The notes under the pieces are model-generated. The model made no database searches. It was not told the origin of the DNA and worked only from the letters and a program-made list of their open reading frames with translations. A stretch of DNA of 64,000 nucleotides from Xanthomonas bromi (GTDB taxonomy: Bacteria > Pseudomonadota > Gammaproteobacteria > Xanthomonadales > Xanthomonadaceae), in assembly GCF_900092025.1 (NCBI RefSeq), contig NZ_FLTX01000011.1, positions 62,001 through 126,000 on the forward strand. Reading direction: 5' to 3'. This document shows, piece after piece, positions 29,679-41,185 of the stretch. Every line of letters begins with the position of its first letter. Within the stretch, counting starts at the first letter, position 1. Both the position numbers and the translations under genes were made by a program.

Positions 29679-32204
29679 TCAGTACGACTTCTTCTTGCGC
29701 TTGGTCGGCTTCTCGCGTGGCGGCAACGGCGCTTCCGGCGCTGCGCCATCCTCGGCCAGGCGGAAGTCGATCTTGCGCTCTTCCATGCTGGCCTTGAGCA
29801 CCAGCACGCGGACCGGGTCGCCCAGACGGAATTCGCGGCCACGGCGCTCGCCGCTGAGCGTCTTGCGGATCGGATCGAACTGGTAATAGTCCTGCGGCAG
29901 CTGGGTGACATGCACCAGGCCGTTGACCTTGGATTGCGTCAACTCCACGAACAGACCGAATCCGGTCACGCCGCTGATCACGCCATCGAACTGGCCACCC
30001 ACATGCTTTTCCATCCACGCCGCGCGGTAGCGCTCGTCCACTTCGCGCTCGGCTTCGTCGGCACGTCGCCCACGCTCGGAGCACTGCAGCGACAGCGCCG
30101 CCATTTGGCGCGGGGTATAGATGAATTTTTCCGGGCTGGCGGCGGTCAGTGCGTGCTTGATCGCACGGTGCACCAGCAGGTCCGGGTAACGGCGGATCGG
30201 CGAGGTGAAGTGCGCATACGCCTCCAACGCCAGACCGAAGTGGCCGTTGTTCTCAGGCGAATATACCGCCAGGCTCTGGCTGCGCAGCAGCACCGATTCC
30301 AGCAACGCCGCGTCCGGGCGCGCGCGCACCTTCTTGAGCAGCTTGGTGTAGTCGCCGGGACGCACCTTGCTCCACGCCGGCAGGCTCAGCTGGAATTCCT
30401 TGAGGAACTCCAGCAGGTCCTCAAACTTGCTCTCCGGTGGGCGCTCATGCACACGGTACGGTGCGGGCACATGCATGCTCAGCAGATAACGCGCCGCCTC
30501 GACGTTGGCGGCGATCATGCATTCTTCGATCAGCTTGTGCGCGTCGTTGCGCACCAGCATGCCGGCCTGGGTCACCTCGCCGGTATTGTCGAGCACGAAG
30601 CGCACTTCGGAGGTTTCGAACTCGATCGCACCGCGATGCGTCCGTGCCTTCGACAGCAGGTGATAGAGCTGATGCAGGCGCTGCACCTGCGGCAGCAACG
30701 GGCCGATGAAGGCCTTGGTATCAGCATCGTCTTCGCCCACCGCCTTCCAGACCTGGTTATAGGTCAGGCGTGCGTGCGAATTCATCACCGCTTCGTAAAA
30801 CCGCGAGCCGGTCACTTCGCCATCGCGTCCCACCTGCATGTCGCAGACGAAACACATGCGGTCGACCTTGGGCATCAGCGAGCAGATGCCGTTGGACAAG
30901 GTTTCCGGCAGCATCGGCACCACGAATCCCGGGAAATACACCGAGGTCGCACGCTTTTGCGCTTCGTCGTCCAGCGGCGTACCGGGACGCACATAGTTGG
31001 ACACGTCGGCGATCGCCACCACCAGACGGAAACCGTCGGCGTTGGGTTCGCAATACACCGCGTCGTCGAAATCCTTGGCGTCCTCGCCGTCGATGGTGAC
31101 CAGCGGCATCTGCCGCAGGTCCACACGCCCACCGATCATCTGCGGCTCGACCACCAGCGGCACGGCGGCCGCTTCGTCCAGCACGTCCTGCGGGAATTCG
31201 TGCGGCAATTCATGGCCGTGGATGGCCATTTCCACCACCAGCGACGGCGTCAGCTTGTCGCCCAGCACCGCAATGATCTTGCCGATGGCCGGGCGGCGCG
31301 CGTCCGGCGGCGCGATCAGTTCGCACACCACCAACTGCCCTTCGCGCGCCTCGCCGATGCCATCCGGGGCAATCTGCACGTTGCGTTGCACGCGCTTGTC
31401 GTCCGGGTCGACGTAGGCCACACCGTGCTCGTAGAAGAAGCGCCCGATCATGCGCGACATGCGGCGTTCCAGCACGCGCGCAATGGCGCCTTCGCGGCGG
31501 CCGCGGCGGTCGATGCCGGTGACGTTGGCCAATGCACGGTCGCCGTGCATCACCTTGCGCATTTCGAACGGTGGCAGGAACAGGTCGTCGCCGCCCTCGT
31601 CCGGCTTGAGGAAACCGAAGCCTTCCGGGTTGGCGATCACCACGCCGGCGATCAGGCTGGTCTGCTGCACCGGCGCATAGCCGCCGCGGCGGTTCTGCAC
31701 CAGTTGCGCTTCGCGCACCATCGCGGCCAGGCGCTTGCCCAGCGCATCGATGCGGTCGCTCAGGCCCAACTGCTCGGCAATTTCTTCGGCGGTCTGCGGG
31801 CCGTCGCAGGCTTCCAGCAACTGCAGGATGGCCTCGCGGCTGGCGATCGGCTCTGCATAACGCAGCGCCTCGCGGTCGGCGTGCGGATCCTTGAATTCGG
31901 CAGCAGGCGGCGCGGCGGCCTGGAAGCGTTCCGGCGGCGGCGCAGGCGGACCACTCTTGCGCGGATGCGGTGCGCGCGGGGCCGGCGGCGTTGGCAATGC
32001 GGCCGGCGGTTGCGGCGCGGCGTTGGAGGCTTTGTCGGCAGCGCGCTTATTGGCGGACTTGGTCGATGCACCGGCGGCGGCGCGGACCAGGAAGTCCGGC
32101 ATCCAGCCTGGCAACTTCTGCTGCTCGGCGGTGCTGGACTCGCCTGCGCTGGTGGATTTGCGGCGACTCGGCCGATCGGAATCTGGGGTGTTTTTCTTTG
32201 TCAT
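29679..32204 (-). CDS. rnr: Ribonuclease R
   Basis: 3'-5' exoribonuclease degrading structured RNA. 841 residues. The first 115 are a Lys/Ser/Pro/Ala-rich disordered region. Next come a winged-helix part (ILQLLEACDGPQTAEEIAEQLG), two cold-shock domains (GFGFLKPDEGGDDLFLPP), the RNB catalytic domain (VTIDGEDAKDFDDAVYCE with the metal-binding Asp cluster, then FTSPIRRYPDLLVHRAI), an S1 domain (FDGVISGVTGFGLFVEL) and a short basic tail ending KRKKKSY. No strong ribosome site precedes the ATG. It is divergent from the tRNA-Leu gene. Confidence 0.95.
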   Translation of the reverse strand: MTKKNTPDSDRPSRRKSTSAGESSTAEQQKLPGWMPDFLVRAAAGASTKSANKRAADKASNAAPQPPAALPTPPAPRAPHPRKSGPPAPPPERFQAAAPPAAEFKDPHADREALRYAEPIASREAILQLLEACDGPQTAEEIAEQLGLSDRIDALGKRLAAMVREAQLVQNRRGGYAPVQQTSLIAGVVIANPEGFGFLKPDEGGDDLFLPPFEMRKVMHGDRALANVTGIDRRGRREGAIARVLERRMSRMIGRFFYEHGVAYVDPDDKRVQRNVQIAPDGIGEAREGQLVVCELIAPPDARRPAIGKIIAVLGDKLTPSLVVEMAIHGHELPHEFPQDVLDEAAAVPLVVEPQMIGGRVDLRQMPLVTIDGEDAKDFDDAVYCEPNADGFRLVVAIADVSNYVRPGTPLDDEAQKRATSVYFPGFVVPMLPETLSNGICSLMPKVDRMCFVCDMQVGRDGEVTGSRFYEAVMNSHARLTYNQVWKAVGEDDADTKAFIGPLLPQVQRLHQLYHLLSKARTHRGAIEFETSEVRFVLDNTGEVTQAGMLVRNDAHKLIEECMIAANVEAARYLLSMHVPAPYRVHERPPESKFEDLLEFLKEFQLSLPAWSKVRPGDYTKLLKKVRARPDAALLESVLLRSQSLAVYSPENNGHFGLALEAYAHFTSPIRRYPDLLVHRAIKHALTAASPEKFIYTPRQMAALSLQCSERGRRADEAEREVDERYRAAWMEKHVGGQFDGVISGVTGFGLFVELTQSKVNGLVHVTQLPQDYYQFDPIRKTLSGERRGREFRLGDPVRVLVLKASMEERKIDFRLAEDGAAPEAPLPPREKPTKRKKKSY

Positions 32205-32325
32205 TGCTTACATGGTACCCGTTGGCGCAGCGAGATGGGCAGCAGGGTCGAGGCAGCGACTGCCGATTGCCACGCACAACCGGTTGACAAGCTTGGCGAG
32301 AGGCCGCAAAATTTGCGGCTCACCT

Positions 32326-32412
32326 GCCCAGGTGGCGGAATTGGTAGACGCACTAGCTTCAGGTGCTAGCGGGGGCAACTTCGTGGAGGTTCGAGTCCTC
32401 TTCTGGGCACCA
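32326..32412 (+). tRNA. tRNA-Leu, anticodon CAG
   Basis: An 87-nt tRNA with a 7-bp acceptor stem (GCCCAGG with TCTGGGC) and D-loop GGCGGAATTGGTAGACGC. The anticodon arm is CTAGC-TTCAGGT-GCTAG, giving anticodon CAG. It also has a long class II variable arm (GGGGGCAACTTCGTG), T-loop GTTCGAGTC and an encoded 3' CCA. It decodes CUG, the main leucine codon in this GC-rich genome. Confidence 0.97.
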
Positions 32413-32421
32413 GTTTAAAAA

Positions 32422-32443
32422 GACCTCCGAGCAATCGGGGGTC
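32422..32443 (+). terminator. Hairpin after tRNA-Leu
   Basis: Nine-bp stem GACCTCCGA / TCGGGGGTC with a GCAA loop, ten bases past the tRNA. Only broken T-runs follow (TTCTGGTTTC), so it is a moderate terminator. Confidence 0.6.
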
Positions 32444-32756
32444 TTCTGGTTTCTGGGGCTCGAAAACGCAATGCCGTGGACTGCCTCGCCTCGCAAGCCA
32501 GACACATTCAGCGTTCCGACGTTCAATACGCGCGACCAGATTGTGCCGCGCTCTGCCTTGGTCGAAGATGGCCTCGCTTGAGGCCGTCAGGCCACCCGAA
32601 ACCTTCACCACTCTCTCGGCAACAACGCCGGGCCTCTGTTTTTTGAAGCCAGCGCGACTGAATCAGCGACACAACCGACACTGCAGCGCGGGTGATCGCA
32701 TGAGCCGGCGCACCACTTGCGTTCACCTTTCGATGAGCGCTTGAGTGCCGCCTGCT
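32444..32756. other. Intergenic stretch between tRNA-Leu and the SGNH hydrolase gene
   Basis: About 310 bp with no gene I can support. tRNA 3' ends are common integration sites, but I see no repeat of the tRNA end and no integrase nearby. There is a T6 run at 32639-32644 without a clear stem. Confidence 0.5.
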
Positions 32757-34280
32757 TCACGGCGCAGCGGTAATCCCCGCGTCACGCAGCGCCTGTGCCC
32801 AGATGCGATAACCGGCTTCGCTCGGGTGGGTGCCGTCCGGCATCAGCGCTTCGGGCAGCGTGCCGTCGGACTGCAACAGGCTCGGTCCGATATCGAGCAG
32901 GCGCACCGTCGGATCCTTGGCGTAGCGCGCGGCCAGCAGCCGATTTGTCTCGGCGATCGGGGCGCGCCGCGCATCGTCGGCATTGCGGCCACGCGGCATG
33001 ATCGCCATCAGGATCAGCTTGCTGTTGGGCAGGCGGCGGCGCACCTCGCTGACCACCGCCTGCACGCCCAAGGCGGCTTCGGCCGGGGTGCTGGCACGCG
33101 ATTGCGCGGTGCCGGTGAGGTTGTTGGTGCCGATATGCAGCACCACCCAGCGCGGATCCAGGCCATCGAGTTCGCCCTGGCGAATGCGCCACAGCACGTT
33201 CTGCGTGCGGTCCCAGCCAAAGCCCAGATTCAGTACCGGCCGCTTGCCATACAACCATTGCCACGATTCCGGTCCACTGACCCGCGTGGCCTGCGGCGGC
33301 CCGGACCAAAAATGCGTGATCGAGTCGCCGATCATCACTACCTTCGGCTTCAGGCTGCGCGCAGCTGCAAGCGCTGCGTGGTGGCGCGCGTACCAGTCAT
33401 AGGAGTCCTGCTCCAGCCAGTCGACCGGCATCAGTGAGGTCGCTGCGTCACGACCGAGTTCGGCCATCGGCTTGACCGGCGCCTCGTCCAGCAGCCGCGC
33501 CAGCGTGGGTTCGATCGCTTCGGCCAGCATGCGCTGCCCTTGCGTGTCCGGATGCAACGCACCGGCCGCTGGATGCAACCGGGTGTCGTAGAACAGCGCG
33601 GTGCGCAGCGTGCCGTCGCGTTGGAAGATCGAGCTCACATCCAGATACGTCACGCGCGGGTTGTCGCCGTAACGCACGGCCAAACCCTGATTGATCTGCG
33701 CATCGCGACGCGACTTTTCGCTGGAAAGATCGCTGGGCAACACACTCAACAACAGGATATGCGTGCGCGGCAGCCTTTGTTCGATCGCTGCGACCACCGC
33801 ATCGATGCCCAATTGGGTCTGTTCGGCGGTTTGACCGAGATGGCCGGTGTTGTTGGTGCCGATCAGCACCAGTGCGACTTTTGGCTGCAGCCCGTCGACT
33901 TCGCCGTTGGCCAGCCGCCACAGCACGTTTTCGGTGCCGTCGCCGCTGAAGCCCAGATTGAGCGCGCCGCGGATGCCGTAGAAGGTCTGCCAGGTCGGTT
34001 GGAAGTCTTCGTCCGGCGCTTTCGCTTCTTCGTAGTTCTGGGTGATCGAATCGCCGATCAGCAGCAGCTTGGTGTCCGGATGCTGCTTCACCTGCTCCAG
34101 CACCTGCGCATGCCGCTGCGCCCACCAGGTTTCTTGCAGACGGTCGGTGGGCACGATAGACGCTGGCGGCGTTTGCGCGCTTGCCGCAGTGCAGACCAGC
34201 AATAGCCCCCAGCACCAAAGCGTGCGTGCAAGGCCAGACGGGGAAACGCGAGACGAAAAAGCGTGCAAAGACCGAGACAT
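32757..34280 (-). CDS. Exported protein with two tandem SGNH/GDSL hydrolase domains
   Basis: About 507 residues. The signal peptide (LWCWGLLLVCTAASAQT) is followed by two homologous SGNH hydrolase domains. The first has block I LLLIGDSITQNYEE, GFSGDGTENVLWRL, block III VLIGTNNTGHLG and LHPAAGALHPDTQG. The second has VVMIGDSITHFWSG, GFGWDRTQNVLWRI, VLHIGTNNLTGT and DGTHPSEAGYRIWAQAL. Each keeps the Ser, Asn and Asp/His positions, so both may be active. The fold resembles platelet-activating-factor acetylhydrolase subunits. Likely substrates are esters on glycans or lipids in the periplasm. The start is placed at MSRSLHAFSS; an upstream extension is possible. Confidence 0.85.
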   Translation of the reverse strand: MSRSLHAFSSRVSPSGLARTLWCWGLLLVCTAASAQTPPASIVPTDRLQETWWAQRHAQVLEQVKQHPDTKLLLIGDSITQNYEEAKAPDEDFQPTWQTFYGIRGALNLGFSGDGTENVLWRLANGEVDGLQPKVALVLIGTNNTGHLGQTAEQTQLGIDAVVAAIEQRLPRTHILLLSVLPSDLSSEKSRRDAQINQGLAVRYGDNPRVTYLDVSSIFQRDGTLRTALFYDTRLHPAAGALHPDTQGQRMLAEAIEPTLARLLDEAPVKPMAELGRDAATSLMPVDWLEQDSYDWYARHHAALAAARSLKPKVVMIGDSITHFWSGPPQATRVSGPESWQWLYGKRPVLNLGFGWDRTQNVLWRIRQGELDGLDPRWVVLHIGTNNLTGTAQSRASTPAEAALGVQAVVSEVRRRLPNSKLILMAIMPRGRNADDARRAPIAETNRLLAARYAKDPTVRLLDIGPSLLQSDGTLPEALMPDGTHPSEAGYRIWAQALRDAGITAAP

Positions 34281-34427
34281 GCGCGCACCAGACACTGGAC
34301 AAGCATCGATTGTGGTCCGCGCGTGCGGCACGCGACAAGCGCTGACGTCGCTGTGCACGCAGGTGCCGGATTCGCGAAGAGTCCTCCAGCGTCACCACGT
34401 TATGCGGGACGCTGGAGTGATGACGAC

Positions 34428-35576
34428 TCAGCGCAACCCGGTCTCGCCGCGCGCAATCACCAATCGCTGAATCTCCGACGTGCCCTCGTAGATTTCGGTG
34501 ATCTTGGCATCGCGGAAATACCGCTCCAGCGGCATTTCTTTCGAATAACCCATGCCGCCATGAATCTGCACGGCTTGATGGGTGATCCACATCGCTGCTT
34601 CCGAGGCAGTGAGCTTGGCCACCGCCGCTTCGGTGCCGAACTTCTTGCCCTGCCCCTTCAACCATGCCGCGCGCAGCGTCAGCAGCAGCGCGGCATCCAG
34701 CTTGCATTTCATGTCGGCGATCTTGGCCTGCGTCATCTGGAAGGTGCCGATCGCCGCGCCGAACGCCTTGCGCTCCTTCACGTAGGCCAGCGTGGCCTCG
34801 TACGCCGCACGCGCGATACCGACCGCCTGCGAAGCGATGCCAATGCGCCCGGCATCGAGCACGCTCATTGCGGTCTTGAAACCCTCGCCTTCCACGCCCA
34901 GCACCTCGTCGGGCTGCGCAAGGTAATCGGCAAACTCGATTTCGCAGGTGGCCGAGGCGCGAATGCCCAGCTTGGGCTCGGTCTTGCCGCGATGAAAACC
35001 GGCGCGGTCGGTGTCGACCATGAATGCGGTGATGCCGCGCGAGCCCTTGTCCGGCTCGGTCACTGCAAACAAGACGATGTACTTGGCGACCGGGCCGGAG
35101 GTGATCCAGCTCTTCTTGCCATTGATGAGGAAGCTGCCGTCGGCCTGCTTTACCGCACGGCAGCGCATTGCCGACGCATCCGAGCCGGATTGCGGCTCGG
35201 TCAGCGCAAATGCGCCGATGTGGGTGCCTTCTGCGACCGCGCGCACGTACAGCTGCTTCTGCGCTTCGCTACCGTTTTTCAAAATACCGGTGCAGAACAG
35301 CGAGTTGTTGACCGACACGACGGTGGAGTGCGCGCCGTCGGCGGCGGCGATTTCGATCATCGCCAACGCATAGCTGATCGGGTCCATGCCGGCGCCACCG
35401 TATTCGACCGGCACCTCGATGCCCATCAGGCCGTTTTCGCCCAGCAGGCGGATATTTTCCAGCGGAAATTCGCCGCTGCGATCGAACTGCTCGGCGCTGG
35501 GCGCGATTTTTTCCTGCGCGATGCGGCGCGCCACATCCTGGATCATCAATTGTTCTTCGGTAAAGTTGAAATCCAC
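34428..35576 (-). CDS. Acyl-CoA dehydrogenase (short/branched-chain type)
   Basis: FAD enzyme oxidising acyl-CoA to trans-2-enoyl-CoA. A GTG start (35574-35576) after a strong GGAGG encodes 382 residues. Visible are FALTEPQSGSDASAMRCRA (FAD/substrate loop), KSWITSGPVAKYIVLFAVT, ERKAFGAAIGTFQMTQAKIADM, QIHGGMGYSKEMPLERYFRDAKITEIYEGTSEIQR read in two parts (dimer/FAD site), and the catalytic Glu in IYEGTSE. It is divergent from the ArsR-methyltransferase gene, sharing a 121-bp spacer. Confidence 0.92.
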   Translation of the reverse strand: MDFNFTEEQLMIQDVARRIAQEKIAPSAEQFDRSGEFPLENIRLLGENGLMGIEVPVEYGGAGMDPISYALAMIEIAAADGAHSTVVSVNNSLFCTGILKNGSEAQKQLYVRAVAEGTHIGAFALTEPQSGSDASAMRCRAVKQADGSFLINGKKSWITSGPVAKYIVLFAVTEPDKGSRGITAFMVDTDRAGFHRGKTEPKLGIRASATCEIEFADYLAQPDEVLGVEGEGFKTAMSVLDAGRIGIASQAVGIARAAYEATLAYVKERKAFGAAIGTFQMTQAKIADMKCKLDAALLLTLRAAWLKGQGKKFGTEAAVAKLTASEAAMWITHQAVQIHGGMGYSKEMPLERYFRDAKITEIYEGTSEIQRLVIARGETGLR

Positions 35577-35668
35577 GTCGCACCCCTCCAGACCTGAGCT
35601 GAGCCCCATTGTAGCGGCAACCATTCGCATGCGTATGTAGTTGACCGCACTTGCCGCCCGGCCGAAAA

Positions 35669-35694
35669 TATCTCCATATCGCGATATAGAGATA
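35669..35694. promoter_or_regulatory. 26-bp palindrome at the start of the ArsR-methyltransferase/metH operon
   Basis: A near-perfect inverted repeat with one mismatched pair: TATCTC at 35669, core ATATCGCGATAT, closing GAGATA at 35694. It ends three bases before the regulator's ATG and covers its ribosome site. Position and symmetry fit an ArsR-family operator for autoregulation, and it could also affect the divergent acyl-CoA dehydrogenase gene. The ATCGCGAT-centred core resembles SahR sites as I recall them. Confidence 0.75.
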
Positions 35695-35697
35695 TTC

Positions 35698-36693
35698 ATG
35701 GATCTGGAAGACTGGTCGGCCCGCCTGAAGGTATTTGCCGACGCCACCCGAGTCCGCCTGCTGACCTTGCTGGAGCAGGAAGAACTCACCGTGGCCGAGC
35801 TGTCGGCCATCACCCGGCTGGCGCAGCCGCGCGTCTCCACGCATCTGGCCAAACTCAAGGAGGCCGGACTGGTCCGTGATCGTCGCGCCGGGGTGTCGGC
35901 CTATTACCGTTTCGATGAAGTGTCGCTGGACCCGGCACAGCGCGCCCTGTGGCTGGCGCTGAGCACCGGCAGCGACGATCCGCTGCTGCGCCAGGACGCC
36001 GAGCGCGTGCCAGCCGTGCTGTCCAACCGCGCCGCCGACCAGAACTGGGCCGATTCGGTGGCCGGCGACATGGAGCGGCATTACTCGCCGGGACGCACCT
36101 GGGAGGCCCTGGCGCGTACCGCGCTGCCTCTGCTGGAAACCGGCGACGTGCTGGACATCGCCTCCGGCGACGGCGTGCTGGCCGAACTGGTGGCCCCGCA
36201 CGCCACCCGCTACATCTGCATCGACACCAGCGCACGCGTGGTAGCCACCGCCAGCGAGCGCCTGCGCAAACTGCGCAACGTGGAAGTGCGCGAAGGCGAC
36301 ATGCATGCGCTGCCGTTCCCCGATGCCAGTTTCGACCTGGTGGTGCTGATGCATGCGCTCACCTACGCCGCCAAACCGGCGCAAGCGGTGGCCGAATCGG
36401 CGCGCGTGCTGCGCCCCGGTGGCCGCCTGCTGCTGTGCAGCCTGGCAAAGCACGAACATCGCGCGGCCGTGCATGCGTATGGCCATGTGAACCTGGGGTT
36501 TGCCGCCAAGGAATTGCGCAAGTTCGTCGAAAAAGCCGGGCTGGATGTCTCCAGCCTGGAAACGGTGACGCGCGAAAAACGTCCGCCGCATTTCGAAGTG
36601 ATTTCGCTGATTGCTGTGAAGCCGGGATTGGGAAATCGGGATTCGGAATTGGTTGAAAGCAGAGAAGCCGTTTCACGGAGAACTGAATCATGA
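35698..36693 (+). CDS. ArsR-family regulator fused to SAM-dependent methyltransferase domain (SahR-like)
   Basis: 331 residues. Residues 1-85 form an ArsR winged helix ([45 protein letters not shown]). Residues 135-310 form a class I methyltransferase fold ([42 protein letters not shown]). Homologues next to metH are known as SahR, repressors of SAM-cycle genes that sense S-adenosylhomocysteine; the methyltransferase fold may then be a ligand sensor. The stop overlaps the metH start by four bases. The C-terminal 25 residues ([13 protein letters not shown]) are encoded by a GGGAATC-type repeat arm, so the protein has been extended by that element. Confidence 0.85.
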   Translation: MDLEDWSARLKVFADATRVRLLTLLEQEELTVAELSAITRLAQPRVSTHLAKLKEAGLVRDRRAGVSAYYRFDEVSLDPAQRALWLALSTGSDDPLLRQDAERVPAVLSNRAADQNWADSVAGDMERHYSPGRTWEALARTALPLLETGDVLDIASGDGVLAELVAPHATRYICIDTSARVVATASERLRKLRNVEVREGDMHALPFPDASFDLVVLMHALTYAAKPAQAVAESARVLRPGGRLLLCSLAKHEHRAAVHAYGHVNLGFAAKELRKFVEKAGLDVSSLETVTREKRPPHFEVISLIAVKPGLGNRDSELVESREAVSRRTES

Positions 36694-36724
36694 CGCAGGC
36701 ATCGAATCCCCAATCCCCAATCCC
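36624..36724. repeat. Inverted-arm repeat spanning the regulator/metH junction
   Basis: The left arm at 36624-36652 consists of GGGATTG/GGAAATC/GGGATTC units. The right arm at 36703-36724 is CGAATCCCCAATCCCCAATC. About 50 bp lie between, including the regulator's stop and the metH ATG. Both arms are translated: as the regulator's C-terminus and as residues 5-12 of the metH product (SNPQSPIP). Confidence 0.75.
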
Positions 36725-37823
36725 GTTCTCGCTGCCGTGGCTGCATCCGGAGCGTGCCGCCAAGCTCACTGCCGCGCTCGCCGAGCGCATCCTCATCATC
36801 GATGGCGCAATGGGCACCATGATTCAGCGCCACGATCTGCAGGAGCCGGATTATCGCGGCACCCGCTTTGCCGAGGGCTACGACAGCGTGCACGTGCATG
36901 GGCCGGGGTGCGATCACGCTCATACACCGGAAAGCCACGACCTGAAGGGCAATAACGATCTGCTGCTGCTGACGCGCCCGGAGATCATCGGCGGCATCCA
37001 TCGCGCCTATCTGGATGCAGGCGCCGACCTGCTGGAAACCAATACCTTCAACGCCACCTCGGTGAGCCAGGCCGACTATCATCTGGAACATCTGGTGTAC
37101 GAGTTGAACAAGGCCGGTGCGCAAGTGGCGCGGGCATGCTGCGATGCCGTCGAAGCGCTGACGCCGCAGAAACCGCGCTTTGTGATCGGCGTGCTCGGTC
37201 CCACCAGCCGTACCGCCTCGATCAGCCCGGACGTCAACGACCCCGGCTACCGCAACACCAGTTTCGACGCGCTGCGCGAAACCTATCGCGAAGCCATTGA
37301 GGGCTTGATCGATGGCGGCGCCGACACGCTGATGGTGGAAACCATCTTCGACACGCTCAATGCCAAAGCCGCGTTGTATGCGATCGAGGAGGTCTTCGAG
37401 GCGCGCGGCGGGCGATTGCCGGTGATGGTGTCCGGCACCATCACCGATGCCTCCGGGCGCACCTTGTCCGGACAAACAGCCGAAGCGTTTTATGCATCCG
37501 TCGCGCACGGGCGGCCGTTGTCGGTGGGGCTTAACTGTGCGCTCGGCGCCAAGGATCTGCGCCCGCACGTGGAAATGCTGGCGCAGATCGCCGACGCCTA
37601 TGTCAGCGCGCATCCGAACGCCGGCTTGCCGAACGCCTTCGGCGAATACGACGAGACACCGGAAGAAATGGCAGAAACCTTGCGCGAATTTGCCAAGTCC
37701 GGCCTGCTCAATTTGGTGGGTGGTTGCTGCGGCACCTCGCCGGACCATATCCGCGCGATTGCCGAGGCGGTAGCAGATCTGCCGCCACGCCAGTTGCCTG
37801 GCGCGCAGGAGCTGGCGGCGTGA
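36690..37823 (+). CDS. metH: Methionine synthase, homocysteine-binding half
   Basis: 377-residue separate polypeptide equal to the N-terminal homocysteine methyltransferase module of B12-dependent MetH. It has [57 protein letters not shown] and zinc ligands in [15 protein letters not shown] and [15 protein letters not shown]. In E. coli this is the first third of one long chain. Here it ends cleanly and the remaining modules start 241 bp downstream. The first residues (ASNPQSPIP) come from a repeat arm. Translation is coupled to the regulator by an ATGA overlap. Confidence 0.93.
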   Translation: MTQASNPQSPIPFSLPWLHPERAAKLTAALAERILIIDGAMGTMIQRHDLQEPDYRGTRFAEGYDSVHVHGPGCDHAHTPESHDLKGNNDLLLLTRPEIIGGIHRAYLDAGADLLETNTFNATSVSQADYHLEHLVYELNKAGAQVARACCDAVEALTPQKPRFVIGVLGPTSRTASISPDVNDPGYRNTSFDALRETYREAIEGLIDGGADTLMVETIFDTLNAKAALYAIEEVFEARGGRLPVMVSGTITDASGRTLSGQTAEAFYASVAHGRPLSVGLNCALGAKDLRPHVEMLAQIADAYVSAHPNAGLPNAFGEYDETPEEMAETLREFAKSGLLNLVGGCCGTSPDHIRAIAEAVADLPPRQLPGAQELAA

Positions 37824-37840
37824 TGCGGCAAGTGAGCTCG

Positions 37841-37980
37841 CATCCGCCCTTCGGGCACCTTCTCCCGCAGGCGGGAGAAGGGCACAGCATGGTTTCGCTT
37901 GGCGCACGGAAGCACCGTGCGCAGTGCATCGCCCTTCTCCCGCCTACGGGAGAAGGTGGCGCGCAGCGCCGGATGAGGGC
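37841..37980. repeat. Imperfect inverted-repeat element between the two metH genes
   Basis: Left arm 37841-37883 (CATCCGCCCTTCGGGCACCT, then TTCTCCCGCAGGCGGGAGAA) and right arm 37931-37975 pair over about 43 bp, with most differences near the outer end. Each arm also contains its own small palindrome TTCTCCCGC-x-GCGGGAGAA. A 47-bp centre separates them. The transcript would fold into a long hairpin between metH halves. A degraded single arm of the same type lies at about 24496-24522. Confidence 0.85.
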
Positions 37981-38064
37981 CGCATTTCATTGCGGTGCAA
38001 CGTCCAGCCGTAAGCAGCAACCCACCAAGACCGATCGCGCCGTCACCGTCCAGCAGAGCCTTGC

Positions 38065-40818
<2,754 letters not shown>

Positions 40819-41185
40819 GAGCAACCGACGTATAGCTAGCCGCAAGTACCATCGTTGTACATCGCTTCCAACAAACCAACCAGCAACCTATCGGGCGCGG
40901 GGCCCTCGCCGATTGCGGGACCGGTGGCGGCATGGCTGCCGCCATCGAGCCCCCCGGGATGGGTTCACGGCGTATCCCGCAAGCGGTGAGGGCATCGCGC
41001 CCTCAAATGACCAGGCTCTTGACTCGCGCTTTTGACTGTATCGGGCGATCCACAGAAGTTAGAGCAGTCACGCACGACACGCGAGCGGATGCGCATAGTG
41101 CAACTGTGGGTGCTAATAACAGATCGCCGGGCAAAACCCGGCGATCCAAACCCAAAGCTCGGCAAAACGCGCCGAACTCACCGCA
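40819..41185. other. Intergenic region between convergent metH and sugar operon
   Basis: About 365 bp. It contains a GAGGGC-ATCGC-GCCCTC hairpin at 40988-41004 and a perfect 10-bp stem at 41122-41146 (listed separately). No gene, cobalamin riboswitch or other RNA motif was recognised. Confidence 0.5.
41122..41146 (-). terminator. Hairpin terminator after the sugar operon
   Basis: A perfect stem GATCGCCGGG / CCCGGCGATC with loop CAAAA, 40 bp past the isomerase stop. The trailing sequence (TGTTATTAG on the transcript) has few U, so it may terminate weakly or in both directions. Confidence 0.55.

Noticed and set aside
29910-32369. 819-codon plus-strand open frame
   Set aside because: Antisense to rnr; no recognisable domain and no ribosome site.
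32326-32756. Integrated element at the tRNA-Leu 3' end
   Set aside because: No repeat of the tRNA end and no integrase in the neighbourhood.
40819-41185. Cobalamin or SAM riboswitch near metH
   Set aside because: No conserved riboswitch core was recognised here or upstream of the operon; control by the ArsR-type palindrome is a simpler explanation.
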